Shown: positions 35,768 through 48,271 of the stretch, in pieces
Layout: every line of letters starts with the position of its first letter
Numbering within the stretch: the stretch's first letter is position 1
Assembly (NCBI GenBank): GCA_037783415.1
Contig: JAZGTN010000163.1
Coordinates: 1 to 64,000 of the forward strand
Direction of reading: 5' to 3'
Source: Leptasterias polaris
Lineage: Eukaryota; Echinodermata; Asteroidea; Forcipulatida; Asteriidae
Length of the DNA stretch: 64,000 bases
The notes under the pieces: model-generated
What the model was told of the DNA's origin: nothing
The model's input: the letters and a program-made list of their open reading frames with translations, nothing else
Database searches by the model: none
Made by a program: the position numbers and the translations under genes

Positions 35768-36740
35768 TATTGCAGTATCGGGCAGACGGGATGGATGCAG
35801 CTCCTCGTTTTGTGGAAACTCACGTGCTAATTAGTAAAACAAAAAGTCCCAAAATACATTCGCATGAGTAAATGAGATTTCGAGTCCAAGGTAACGAAAC
35901 TCTGAAGAAAAATAGTGTCCAAGGCTGCGTCATTTCAAGGAGGGAGCATCATACTAAAACTGCTCGTGAATTAAAACAGTTACAATGTAATGTAGCCCTT
36001 CATACAATCTGAAATCTCTATGAACATTGAGGTCAACAGTGTTACGACTTGAAGGAAGACCGATTGCGTCTTCAAGGTCAAGTCCATATTTTTGTCATGT
36101 CTATTATTACGTTGTTAAATGTATACACCAGATAATCATAATCTCTTCACTCATTTAAACATAAGCCATGCGACCTGTGACATAACACAATAATTTACAA
36201 AAGTGCCACTTATTATCCAATTTCGAGTTGCCAAATGGACGTAAGAAGTGAGTATCGAGGGACAGTTGAATAGCTTTATTTCAGAAGAATCTCTGAGGAC
36301 AAATACGCCTAGTCTTGCCCAATTTTGTAAAAATTTTCATTTGTTATATCATTTACCACTAATGCATCCCATGGGGAAGAGATCCATTGATCAGCCATGA
36401 TTGTGTATAAATTATAACTTATTGAAGGTATTAATGTTCATGACTGAAACAGAGAGCTGATAAGAACACAGTCATGCGTTGACTTTTTGTCTTGGCCTTG
36501 TTTGTCTGTTTGTTTGTTTGTTTAGGTGTTTTTTTAAAGAAGGAATCTGTTGTGTTCAAAGTATTGTTGTATTGTTCAAAAATATTGTTGTTCGAAACTG
36601 GGGTGATTGGATACTTCCATAATCCATTACTGTGAACACATGGCACCTTTTACTTTCACTATAATGTGTTTCAAGGATCTATATCTATAGGCTCATTTTC
36701 ATGGCTCTGCTTTATACTGCGGAAGTCTTTGCTAATAGAT
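35768..36740. other. 5' flank of the sialyltransferase gene, non-coding
   Basis: No clear TATA box or CpG-rich promoter was seen immediately upstream of the ATG at 35767. A (TGTT)n tract lies near 36505-36523. No other gene seen. Confidence 0.4.
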
Positions 36741-37390
36741 CCCTGCAGGCACGTAGGAACCTGGGGGCCGGGGGGGGGGGGGGGGGGGGCACTGGCCCCC
36801 GCTGAAAACATGCGGGGGGCGGGCCCCCCTTAAAAAAAATTGGTCCGGATGATAGATTGGCTTGTTCATAATTGTCCTGAGGGAATAGTACTACAGTCTG
36901 TAGGCCATTTAATCAGATCACATTGACAAAGTGGCTATTTTAATACATTTACTTACGGAAACTTGAAGTTTCTTCGTCGGTGCTTCCGCCCATGCAACAG
37001 ACGCAAATTGAACACGTGCTGGGCACGTACGTGCGCAGGAACGCCCGGCCCGCAATTTTGTTATTTGTACCACACAGTATGGGGTCAACAGTGAAGGGAT
37101 GCGTGTATACAAAAGCCAGCGTGGGATTAACATTTTCTAGGAGTCCTTCATTGATGTTACGGGAAATTTTCCAGTAGAATTTGACGATTTATATTGATCT
37201 GAAGTGCTCTTCTCCTCTGTATTTAGGCACACGGAGGCTTGATTTTCGACCTCAAAACGCCAAAAGCTCAAGGGGGCTTCGCCCCCTGGACCCCCACAGG
37301 GGCTTCGCCCCTGGAGTCCACCAGGGGCCGTACGGCCGGCCCCTGGACCCCACCCCTGAAATTTATTTGAGCAACAAATAGAGAAGCCTG
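36741..37390. repeat. GC-rich repeat with GGGGGCTTCGCCCCC-type hairpins
   Basis: The left part has a G run of about 20 (36769-36789) and GGGGGGCGGGCCCCCC palindromes. The right part has GGGGGCTTCGCCCCC (37272-37286), GGGGCTTCGCCCC (37299-37311) and GGGGCCGTACGGCCGGCCCC (37324-37343), each a strong self-complementary stem. The island is sharply more GC-rich than its surroundings. This looks like a non-autonomous element, but I cannot define its ends. Confidence 0.55.
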
Positions 37391-37539
37391 TGTGCGTCGT
37401 TATGCCCTCCGGTTTAAAATATCATGGGTCCGCGCATGCTCATTTCTAAAAAATTATGATAACATCGAACAGTATTTTAGCATCAATATTTAAAGGGATG
37501 TTTCTACCATCATCAACTTTACACCGTGTCAGTTTTATT

Positions 37540-37720
37540 AGGTGTTCGTGCAAATCAGCACGAACACCTCTTTGTTATTTAGGTGTTCGTGCAATATGAG
37601 CACGAACACCTCTGTTTTTTCTGTTTTTTTAGGTGTTCGGCTCTTCAGCCGAAAACCTATATATTGTTATTGTTAAGTTTTTGGAGTTTTTTAGGTGTTC
37701 GGCTCGTCAGCCGAAAACCT
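37540..37720 (-). repeat. Array of four AGGTGTTCG hairpins (left end)
   Basis: Hairpins at 37540-37569, 37581-37611, 37631-37658 and 37693-37720. All start AGGTGTTCG and end CGAACACCT or CGAAAACCT, but the inner stem differs: TGC/GCA in the first two and GCT/AGC in the last two, always complementary. Loops and spacers differ. The mirror-image array is at 47505-47640. Confidence 0.9.
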
Positions 37721-37729
37721 ATTGTAATC

Positions 37730-40700
37730 GGGTTTTTTCCACTTCTTCTTCTTCCTTCTGAACCTTCTCTTGCAGATTTCGCAAAAAAGTTTAAGTTGTA
37801 CACACTTGAAACTTGGCATATACTTGAACTTAATATGAAGACGGCATGCGAACAATGACGTCATGAAGACGTCATCACGTGTTGAATTACAGGGTTTTTA
37901 GACATTTTCTTTTTAATCTTTGAAATTTTGTAACAAATCACACTTAAGAGGTCGGTGGTTGTTTTATGCGGGATCATACTTAGGTCATAGGTCTTTATTT
38001 TTTGTTGTGTGCGTGACCTCACATGACCTCTACTTCCGGTCGAAACCGGAAGTGCCTAGTAAATTGACTGTGGCAGAAAGTGCCAATGATTTGTTGAGTT
38101 TTTTTACGATGTTGTATTCTTGCAAGTGTCAGGTTTGAAAATATTAGACCGGTGACGTCACACAATTCAAAAGCGCCCACTAGCGGCAGTTTGAAAACAA
38201 TTCAATAAACACTTTTACTGGCAAATTTTATGAGAATCTCTTCAAAACTGGTAAATATGATGACCTTTATGCAGACAACATATTTGTGGAGTCGTAGTGT
38301 GATGACGTCATCGTGTATCACGTGGTAAGGCCTTAAAGGTGCACTTTTTAAAGCCTTGTATATACTAAACCAAACAGCCGATTAAGTTGAAACTTGGTGT
38401 ACTGTTAGACATCGGCCATGGCTTATAAAATGTGGAGTGCCGTCATGATGACGTCATTAAATTATTTTTTACAATTTGTTCGAAAATCAAAGCTTAGTAT
38501 TTGAAAAAATCATTACTCCCGAACCAGACATTGGATTTTTGATATCTACATATCATCAGAAAGGTCTTCAAAAACTTTATGGATGATACACAGAGTGCGA
38601 CTCCGTTTGACCTTGTCTTCCGGTTGAAACCGGACGTTGAAGTTTAGTAATGGAAAAAATATTAACTCCTGAATCAAATGTTTGATATTTCCAATCTACA
38701 TATCATCGGACAGGTTGTGAACATTTTCCCAGAAGTCACATAGAATCTGACCCCATTTGACTTTTAATTACTGTGGAAGTTTTGATTTATCGTAAATCAT
38801 AACTACTGAACCACACATTCGATTTTGCAATCAATACATCATTGGAAAGGCATTATCAACTTCACAAATGCTACACAGAGTGTGGCTCCATTGGACCTTA
38901 AACTCTCACACAAACTGTGGCTCGTGTGACATTTACTGCTGGTCGAAACAGAATTCGGAGTGAAAATAAATATTCCCAGGCCTCGTTATGTGATACGAAA
39001 ACATTATGATCTACAATTAGAATTAGGTCCAATTGTATGAATTTGGCCTTTCAATTGAAAGAGAAATGATAATAATTTCAACAGCGCTCTCTCGTGACAA
39101 GGTTTTAAATAGAAACTATTAATTGCTGAAAACCTGTTGCATAAATCCAAAAGGATTCAAACTTATGATCCGACAAGAAATAGGCTTTGGATACATAATA
39201 ATAGCGTCATTAGCAAAACCTTGTCTTCACATTTTTCGACCCCTTCTTTCATTACTCCACCACAACCAGAGTAATAACAAAACTTGAACGAATGACTTAT
39301 TGAACAAATGCCGAACACCCTGTTTTTGTTCTTTAAAAAACCACTTAAGGCTATTTTTTTCGTGTTTTCTTCTCCTTCTTCCACGCAACTCTTCTCTGCA
39401 ACATAACTCAATATTGAAACTGAATTGAACCCTGAAACTCATCAGACAATTGAACCTCCATACGAAGACAGCACAGCTGTCATGACGGAATGATGACGTC
39501 TTCAGGTGTCAAATTACAGGGTGTTTAAAGTTGAAAAATTACCATTTGCTTTTTGCTGTATCACACTGAATATTAAAGCTATGATCTTCGTAGTTGGGCA
39601 TGTGATAGATCAAGACTGGGATGATAGATCAAGACTGGGGCAACATTTGAAAAGTCAACGCAAAAATCATGCGACCTTAACTTCCGGGTCGTTACCCTTG
39701 ATCGAAGTTCACCTTCGTTGTTTTTTCTTAATAAATAAGTTTTGAGCTTATCTACGGAATAACTCAAGATTGAGATTTAATTGAACATTGAAACTCATCA
39801 GATAGCTGGACCTTGATATCAAGATGACACACACTTGATGATGTCATGATGACGTCATCGGGTATCAAATTACATTAAATTTAATTTTAAAAATTGAAAT
39901 AAATCATAACTCATCAACCACTGAATGGATTTGTACAATCTACACATCATCGGATAGGTCGTTAAGAGTTTGACAAATGCTACACAGAACCTTTACAACT
40001 GACTTCCGTTTCAAATCGGAAGTTGAAAATTTCAAAATATATTATCTTATTCATATCGTTTAAACTACTGATCATTTCAGCATAATTTTTGTATCAGGGT
40101 GTAGACCGTTAAGCCTGCTCAAACTTTTGCACAGATATAACAACATGCTTACCTTTGCATCTGGTCGAAAAAAGACGAAAACAGGCACCCATCAGTTGAC
40201 CCGCATTGACGACGCACGATAGCGTCTTATTGTGTAAACAACCTTGCCCTGGCCACTCAAACTTTAAACTATGTTTCTCAAGCGTATTCTCTTAGAAGTA
40301 GGTTCATTTAGGAATATATTTCGCATTGCATCACAGAGATGGTCCATCTACTATTTGAAAAATTCACAAGTGCTGAACCACACATTTGATTTTAACAATT
40401 CATACATCATCTGAAAGGTCGTAATAAACTTATGATACGCTACACATCATGTGACCCCGTTTGACCTTGACTTCCGGTTAAAGTCGGAAGTTGCTTTTTA
40501 GAGTTTAAAAATCGTAAATCCTGAACCACTTATTCGATTGTTATCATCTATACGTCAACAGAAAGGAAATCAGACACTTCACCGACGCTACCAAGCGTGA
40601 CCTCTATTGATTTTGACATCCGGTTCATACCGGAAGTTTAAATTTATTATTTGAAAAAATCATAACTTCTGAACCACTCATTGGTTGTTTATTTTCTGTA

Positions 40701-40990
40701 CATCATCAGATAAAAACCAACGCTGTGAAGTGTGACCTCATTTGACCTTGAATTCTGGTTCAAACCGGAAGTTGAAACTTTATATTTAAAAAATATTAAC
40801 TTCTGAACCACACATTGGATTTTTTCAATCTATACATCATCTCAAAGGTCTTCATAAACTAATCAATATGTGACCTTATTTGACCTTGAGTTCCGGTCCA
40901 AACCGGTAGTTGATGTTTATTTTTTGAAAAGTTCATAACTCCTGAACCAGGCATTGGATTGATAAGGTATAATGGTAACCTATTTATTCA
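37730..40990. repeat. Left arm: degenerate units of about 140 bp with TTCCGG inverted repeats
   Basis: Units contain AAAATCATAACTCCTGAACC, CATTGGATTTT, CTACACATCATC.GAAAGGTC, TGACCTCATTTGACCTTGA and an inverted repeat ACTTCCGGT-(4 nt)-ACCGGAAGT. Clear inverted repeats are at about 38033, 38617, 40003, 40471, 40618, 40750 and 40892 (spacing of the last four 130-147 bp). CRE-like TGACGTCA occurs at 38150, 38304, 38450, 39493 (variant) and 39850. Parts are inverted copies of 45300-47350 (for example 39540-39790 against 47080-47280). No coding capacity. Confidence 0.85.
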
Positions 40991-41416
40991 ATCACTCACC
41001 ACGAACACCTTGTTTTTGTAGTAAACAAAAACTGAATATCTATTTTTTTATATTTTTTTTTAACTTCATGTTTTACATCGCAGATTTAAACTGATAGTAC
41101 ATTAAACGATTTTATGCAATTCTGGTTATCCCTTTCAGTACCGCCGTGCCATAGCGGCTCAAAACAACATTCCACTTGGTGACCAATGAGCCCGTATGGC
41201 ACGTAATTATTAGCACTCTTGGTGACCAATGAGCCTCTGTGGCACATCGACAAAAAGTAATTTATCAAAATGTTAATAGCCCCCTCAATCGCCTACGTCC
41301 ATCCCCCTGGTAACAAGCTGGCCGCGTGTGCCCTGAAGCGTCGCAAGTTTTAAAATTTAAGCGGGATCATTAAGCGTCCCCCCACGCATTCTTCAGTAAG
41401 AGATCATTCTGACAAC

Positions 41417-43153
41417 ATGGCCGAAGAAAATGATAAAATTTTGGAAGAAATTTTCGCAAACAGTGGTTCAGAAATGTCATCTGACGAGGATTCGCCACTT
41501 TATGACTCGGAGACGTCAGAAGACAGTGAGGATACAGAGCCGAGGGCCTCGACATCAACAGCAACATTAACCTGTTCTAAGAAGGGTAAGAAGACCCCCA
41601 AAAAACGAATTTCAGGTGTGGATGGCGTGAAGCCAACTGTTACACACGGCGACCGCCTGTTAAATTTACAGCAAACACCGGGGCTACAGAAGACTTCAGT
41701 TCGTTCTCCCCCATACAAATCTTCAAACTGTACTTTTGTGAAGCAGTGTGGCAGATGATGGTACTAGAGACTAATCGTTATGCTGAACAAATATTGGGAG
41801 CGGGGGCAGAAAATAAGTGTGCATGGAGACCAACTGATGTACCTGAAATGATGGCATTCGTGGCCATACTTCTTTGCATGGGAATCAACAAAAGGCCTCG
41901 TTACTCCATGCATTGGTCCAGGTCTGAAATTCTACGAAGTCCCCTGTACTCAGCAACCATGGCTCGTAACCGATTTACTGCAATCCTAAGATTGTTTCAC
42001 CTCGCCAATAACAGAGATGTCGAGGGCGACTCTCCCCGTGACAAACTTGCTAAATTACGGCCACTGTTAAACATTGTACTACCATCATTCCTCCGGGTGT
42101 ACCAGCCGGGACGAAGCCTTTCACCGGACGAGACGATGGTCAAATTCAAAGGACGGGTGAGCTTCAAGCAGTACATGCCAAGAAAAGCCGCAAAATGGGG
42201 TTTGAAATCTTTCTCATTTAACGAATCCGACACAGGGTACACATGTGCCTGGGAATTGTTCACAGGATCGCAGCCCAGGTGCCCACAAGGACAGTCCTCT
42301 GTAAGTGATCCTGAGACAAACCATCCATCCGAAATAGGGGCACCAGGCAACATAGTATTGAACCTTTTGCAGGGACTCGAAAATAAAGGACATTGCATCT
42401 ACATGGACAATTGGTTTACTAGCCCGGCTCTGTTCTCCAAGTTGTCTGAGCTAGGATTCGGAGCTTGTGGAACTGTGCGCTATACCACCCTAGGGATACC
42501 CGACGTAGCAAACTCCAAGAAATTTCCTATGAAAAGCGGTGCAGATCCAAAAAAAAAAAAATCAGAAAGCAGGCCAACTATGCGTTATGTGGCAGGACAC
42601 AAAACGTGTCACTCTCCTCTCAAACTATGGCGATTGCAGTGTCACTAGTAAAAAGATTCGGAGCCGGAAAACTTCAACAGGATTTCGTCATATCAAAAAA
42701 CTGTGCATAGTTGAGGATTACAATAAATACATGGGGGGCACGGATCTGGCAGGACAATTATGCACGTACTATACTCATACCCACAAAACATTCAAATGGT
42801 GGAAACGTGTATTTATTACAATCCTAGACATATGTTTGCTCAATGCTAATGTCGTATACAACAGCATCCATACAAACAAGAGCTTGTCTACTTTGGATTT
42901 TCGGGTCAAGGTGATAGAGGCACTTATTTCAAGCTTCGAGAACAACCCAGTTCACCATGCCCGTAAAGTGTCAAGTGCTTCAAACGCCCTTTCAACTCAG
43001 CACTTTCCAGGTCCGAATGTTGACGGGACGAAACGTGACTGTGTTGTATGCAGTTCCACCTCTAATCGGAAACAAACTCGCACGATTTGTAAGCAGTGTA
43101 TCAAGCCAATGTGTGTTATACCATGCTTTGAGAAATTCCACACCAAGCGATAA
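41417..43153 (+). pseudogene. piggyBac transposase, frame-broken
   Basis: An acidic Ser-rich N-terminus (41417-41600) leads into the DDE core in another frame (IFKLYFCEAVWQMMVLETNR at about 41719-41778, LLCMGINKRP, LRLFHLANNR). Catalytic Asp residues are visible in SLSPDETMVKFKG and YMDNWFTS, and in the third segment DYNKYMGGTDLAGQL, the expected D-D-D pattern. A C-terminal Cys/His-rich domain (CVVCSS...CKQCIKPMCVIPCFEKFH) ends the protein, as in piggyBac. Two frame changes interrupt it: one between about 41586 and 41700 (a 5' splice-like GTAAGAAG at 41586 leaves a short intron possible), and one at a 13-A run (42549-42561). The second is a typical homopolymer slip and could be an assembly error. 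If both were artefacts the transposase would be nearly full length. Confidence 0.9.
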
Positions 43154-44845
43154 ATTAGGTCAACAATTCAACTATAAGTTAATTATGTAAAAAATGTGTA
43201 AAGCGGTTATACCATTATTAGAGAATTTTCACACCAAACGAATAATTTTATAAACTTTCTGAATACTCCCCCCCCCCCCCGCCTCAATGTTGAATCCCAC
43301 AATCGCATGCCTGCCAACAATCAACATTGGGGGGGGGGGGGGGAGATGGTACTTAGAAAAAACAAGTATAGCATGGGGGGGAGATGGTACTTAGAAAAAA
43401 TAAGTATAGCACTTTGGCAAAATGTAATGTTAGTTCCTTCTTTACATATTGGTTCATGATATAGGTGTAAATTGGATTTGAGGAGTAATTTTTTGTCCAG
43501 TTCCTCTCTTCTGTTTATTGAATGTGCAATCCTATGAGCGGATTTGGGGGTGCTTCAAAAGGAATTTATTAAAACATGTTTATTTCAGGTTTCAGAAACT
43601 AATTTTTAAATACTCAAAATGGCCGACTTAAGCAACTACTGTACCACATTCTTTGTATTTGGTCTCATTGGGTTCCAGCATCCTGAAAACCTGGCAATAT
43701 TTTATGTTACGGGCCAAAACAAAATTGTTTGGCGGCCATTTTTATTATTAAAATGGCCGCCTTAACCGACTGATGCAATTATTTAATTGTGTGTCTTGTT
43801 GGGTTCCTGGATCATTAATACATTCAAGTTTCCAACATTGAGGCGGGGGAGGGGGGAGGATGGTACTTAGAAAATACAAGTATAGCACTTTGGAAATATT
43901 GTATGTTTGTTTCTTCTTTACATATTGGTAAATGATAGGTAAAACATATATTTTATGAGTTATTTTGTTCGAGTAACGTTCATATTGTGCTTAATCAAAC
44001 TTCTTTTGTTTATTTTTAATGTTATAATAATCAAAATGGCCGCTTTTTAAAAGTGACTGAACCACCATGGCAATTATAATTTTTGTATGTGAGGCTCATA
44101 GACGGAGATACAGACCAAAACCTAATTTATTGGCGGACATTTATAAATGGGCAATATTTAATGTTCTTTTATGTCAGTTCCTTCTTTGTCATTTATTTCT
44201 AAGTCATATTGTGCGTAATCCAAACTCTCTTGTTTATATTTAATGTCTTTTCCTAGGAGCGGGGTTTTTTTTGGGGGGGGGTTGCTTCCTAAACAAATTC
44301 TTAAAACCTTTTTATTTTTTGAGGATTCATAATTTGCCAACAATCTAAATGGCAGCCTTAACCAATTGATCAACATGGGTATAGTCACCAACTCCCAGTA
44401 TCGGTGAGGCTCAACCAATATTTTTTTTTGGGGGGCGGGTTTGGGGTGGGGGGGGGGGGGGAGGAGGATGCTGTTTGAAAAGTAATATCTTAAAACCTTA
44501 TGTTTATTTAACGTTTCCAAAATATGTCTCATGCAGATTGGTATGAACAGCTACTTGACAAATGTTTAGCTTAAACATTTAAACTACTCAATTGTGTATT
44601 TTGTGGTCATAATACCATACCTCAAATATATGTTTAAGGTAATGATTTAGTCCAAGGCAATATGCCAAAGGAAACAGTAATTTAATTGCTTGCTCAACTT
44701 GCATTATGTGACTAGGACCTAGGCTAACCCCAATCTGCCTTGTGAGGGCGCTGTAACCTGAAAATTTCCTAAAATAGTGTTTCACCAGGTAGCCATGTCA
44801 AGGAAATGTCTCTGGTCACCATGGCATAAGTAGCCAATATGTGTT
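43154..44845. other. 3' non-coding part of the piggyBac element
   Basis: Contains C and G runs (43267-43280, 43329-43343, 44268-44282, 44430-44462) and three or four copies of GATGGTACTTAGAAAA followed by CAAGTATAGCA (43345, 43383, 43860), plus repeated AAAATGGCCG motifs (43617, 43750, 44033). No second gene seen. The reverse-strand frame at 44158-44532 is not supported. Confidence 0.6.
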
Positions 44846-45289
44846 GGTACTGAAAGGGTTATCTGGGGATGTGGGTAAAGTGCTTAATAATTAAGTTGAG
44901 TGACCAGGCAAATTTCACAGATAAAACCTGCCCCCACCTTGTTAAAGTCATCTTCCTACGTGCCTGCCCTGTATAAAGCACGTACATCTTTACAGGCCGT
45001 AAGCGCAGAATTACGCGGGAAGCTGCAGTGCCTCCAAATTGGGCCAGGATGATCGTCTTACAAAGCCATGTGCGAAACAAAATACATGGTTCCCTCAATA
45101 AGATAAAGAAATAGCATTTACCTTTTTTCTGTCACAAATGGTTCTGCATCGTTCATGAACTAACTAGCTTTAGACGTGACACCTCGTTTAAAAACGTACC
45201 AATAGAACACACACGGATAGGCCTACTACATTTTCGTCGCCATTTTGGTCAAAGTTCAATGGTGTTGTACCAACACGGCAGTCTCGTAG

Positions 45290-47500
45290 GTAAATGATTT
45301 ACACAATATTGTTTCAGGTTTCAAAAAGTAAAACTTAAAGGCATTACCACGTGACACACGATGACGTCATCAATCTGAAACTCCACTTTGCATGGACGAC
45401 TGTTTTAGAGATTAACAAAGCATAACGCCAAAATCAGGTTGCGCGAACCTTGAACGGAGACTAGATTACAAGCGTGTTTGATGGACTTTGAACCTTGCGG
45501 TTGATTCAATGCAGCAGCCGCGGTCTTATATTGTGTGTGTTCTCAGTGCAGTTTATTTTCCCGCGGTTTAAAAGCTGGTCAATGTATATCCGATTTCAAC
45601 CATAAGTGAATTTCAAAAAGGTAACATCTCTGTGGACAAGCTTGAGAAGGCTTAAGGACATACAATCTGATATAAAAATTGTCCGTAGTGTGGTTGTAAA
45701 TAGTAGGCCCCCTATGAATATTTATAAAAGTATGAATTTTGAAATTTTCAACTTCCGGTTTGAAGAGGAAGTCGAGAATAATCGGCATAAGTTTCTGTTT
45801 TAATAGCTTATGTACTTCTTGAGTAATTATGAATTGTTGAAGTATTAAACTTTGATTTACTGTATTTCAACACCTGATGACGTTATCATGACCTCACAAC
45901 TACTTGATGGAGGTTTTATCAAGGTCCTAACATGTTGTAAATTTGAAGTTGATCTGATAAACAGAAGGCAATATATTAAATTTCAAATATTTTTAACAAA
46001 TAAAAGAAAGACGTCTTTACGAAGTCAATATCACTCTCTATCTATAAGCCAAGTTTCAACTTAGTCAAACTTTTGGTTTTTTAGATGCAAGGCTTCAAAA
46101 AGTAAAACTTAAATGTATTACCACGTGCACACACGATGACGTCATCAATCTGAAACTCCACACATTATGTTGTTTTTATAAAGGTCATTATGTATACCAA
46201 TTTTGAAATGATTGTCATAAACTTCGCCACAGACATTGTAAAAATCAAATAAATGGTTCATTAATTATGACTTTTACAAAATATTAAACTTTGATTTAAT
46301 GAAATTCAATACCCGATGACGTCATCATGACGTTTCTAAAATTGTGTCGTCTTGATTCTGAGGTTCAACTATCTTATGAGTTTCAATGTTCAATTCAATT
46401 TCAATCTTGAGTTATTCCGTAGATAAGCCCCAACAAACGATTTTATTTATCAGCGCTATTTAATAAATATCCCACAAAAGAGGGCGCTGTTGAAAATTGT
46501 GTCTCCTGCCTCCCGCAGCGCGCTTCCCTCGAGATGAAACAACAATGACGACACAGTCAGCGCGTGACCTGCAGCTTGCATCAGTTTCAACGTTATGTGT
46601 ACATAATGTTTTGTCAATCAAAGTAGGGGGAGGGGGGTACGAGTGGGTAGGTGCGCTTCATTGTCCGGTTTTGACCATAATTATTAAGGTCAAAATGTTG
46701 TCATGTCTGTGTTCAAAGGTTTGAGCAGGACTAACGTTCTTCACCCTGATACAAAAATTATGCTGAAATGATCAGTAGTTTTAAAGATATATATAAGATA
46801 GGATACTAAGAAATTTTCAATTTCCGATTTGAACCGGAAGTTCAAATGTTGTACGGGTTCTGTGTAGCGTTTGTCGAACTTTAAATGAGCTATCCGATAT
46901 GATGATGTGTACATTATAAAAAACAAACAAATGGTTCATGAGTTATGCTTTTTACAAATATTAAACTTTGATTTATTATAATTCGATGCCCGAAGACGTC
47001 ATCATGACGTAAATAGGTTTGTGTCGTCTTGATAGTGAGGTTCAACTATCTGTTAAGTTTCATTGTTCAATTCAATCTCAATCTTGAGTTATTCCGTAGA
47101 TAATCTCGAAAGTGATTTTTTGAAGGAAAAAACGAAGGCGAACTTCGACCTAGGGTAACGACCTGGAAGTTAAGGTCGTACGATTTTGGAGTTAACTTTT
47201 CAAATTTTGCCCGTGTCTTGATCTATCATATGCCCAAATATAAATACTGTAGCTTTAATATTCAGAGACATACAGGCATCGGCATGAGGTCACTTTTCGA
47301 ACTTAAATGGCTTGTAATTTGACACCCGATGACGTAATCGTGACGTCACAACTTACTCGGCTTCTGCTTGTTATGTTCTAACTTCACATGAAGTTTCAAG
47401 TTGATCAAAGATTCGGAAGTATGCGTTTGCTTGCGGACAAAGCTCACTGAGAAGAATAAGCAAAACAAAGAAGTAAAAAAAAAAAAATCGAACAATAACA
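45290..47500. repeat. Right arm of the fold-back-like region
   Basis: Inverted relative to 37.7-40 kb: TTACCACGTGACACACGATG and GACGTCATC at 45345-45372 (and again at 46116-46148) mirror 38295-38335, and GAGTTATTCCGTAGATAA plus GATCTATCAT at 47085-47230 mirror 39600-39770. Repeated modules within the arm end in CCCGATGACGTCATCATGACG (45876 variant, 46315, 46990, 47328). TTCCGG/CCGGAA inverted repeats are at 45750 and 46820. No coding capacity. Confidence 0.8.
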
Positions 47501-47504
47501 AAGA

Positions 47505-47690
47505 GTTGTTCGGTCTGTAGACCGAACACCTAAAAAAAAAAAAAAAAAAAAAAACAAGGAGTTGTTCGGCTGTTAGCCGAACACCTAAAAAAAAACGAAC
47601 AAAAACAAGGAGTTGTTCGGTCTTCTAAGACCGAACACCTAACTAGAATTTAGTGTTTGTCAAACAAACACCAGGTGTTCGGGAAAAAAT
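47505..47690 (+). repeat. Array of three GTTGTTCG...CGAACACCT hairpins plus terminal GTGTTTGT hairpin
   Basis: Hairpins at 47505-47531 (inner stem GGTCT/AGACC), 47561-47586 (GGCT/AGCC) and 47612-47640 (GGTCTT/AAGACC), each followed by TAA and separated by A-rich spacers. The last one, 47652-47683, has stem GTGTTTGT/ACAAACAC and is followed by AGGTGTTCGGG. Mirror image of 37540-37720. Confidence 0.9.
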
Positions 47691-48050
47691 TGGGGCAGTG
47701 TTGTGTTAATGTGTGAACTAATTTTACGAATCGATGAAAAGTTTGTGGACAGCTTTTGAAATTTCAAAGATAGTAAAGTGTAAATGTGTTACGTTTGTAG
47801 CTTTAGTTTAAACGGGAAATAAATGCTAACCTATACTACTTATGACTGAATAGAGCTCTAGAACGTGTATGAACATCTATGAAAACAGTCATAAACTGAA
47901 CTGAACTGAAGTGATAACTTCGTACACGTAAACTTGTCATGTATTGAAGAGATTTTGTCACCGGCAATTGTCTTCCTGCCAGTTTCAAGTTTTATTATCA
48001 TTCGCCTTTATGTTTTTTTACTTCTATATAATCATGAAGCATCATTGTTT
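47690..48050 (+). repeat. Hairpin-associated repeat family, flank copy 1
   Basis: GCTTTTGAAATTTCAAAGAT, GTAAAGTGTAAAT and CAGTCATAAACTGAACTGAA recur, diverged, at 49160-49320, 50800-50860, 55660-55710 and 62720-62790, always at a similar distance from a GGTGTTCGGG hairpin when the hairpin is present. Confidence 0.65.
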
Positions 48051-48153
48051 GGTGGTATCTATCAGAACAATTTGTCAAGAGAACAACCAATTTGTTTTGA
48101 ATGATTTAAGCATTTTAGTGGCAATGTCTTTTGCCTTTGATGTCCCAGTTCAC

Positions 48154-48271
48154 CTGATGTCATTCTTGTGACACAGGCGTACAAACTGTTGACTGGCAAG
48201 GATAACACCATCGTCAGCCTCATACAAAAGGGCATGATGCTCCCTGAAAATGCCCACCAGTAGTGGTGCAC
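48154..48271 (-). CDS. Isolated candidate exon, unknown gene
   Basis: On the minus strand, the acceptor CTCATTGTGCAG precedes a 118-bp open segment (APLLVGIFREHHALLYEADD, then GVILASQQFVRLCHKND) that ends at the donor ATCAG/GTGAAC. The residue composition looks protein-like. I found no convincing partner exon nearby and do not recognise the family; it may be an orphan exon of a decayed gene. Confidence 0.35.

Larger units (their letters stand above)
41126..44862 (+). mobile_element. piggyBac-like DNA transposon with TTAT target duplication
   Basis: The element 41130-44858 (3.73 kb) has perfect 13-bp terminal inverted repeats, CCCTTTCAGTACC on the left and GGTACTGAAAGGG on the right. Both sides are flanked by TTAT (41126-41129 and 44859-44862). 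Subterminal TTGGTGACCAATGAGCC occurs twice on the left (41175 and 41218), with a related inverted TGGTCACCATGGCA near the right end (44815). It carries a broken transposase and about 1.7 kb of 3' non-coding sequence with G-run repeats (GATGGTACTTAGAAAA three times). It is inserted inside the fold-back-like region 37.5-47.7 kb. Confidence 0.95.
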
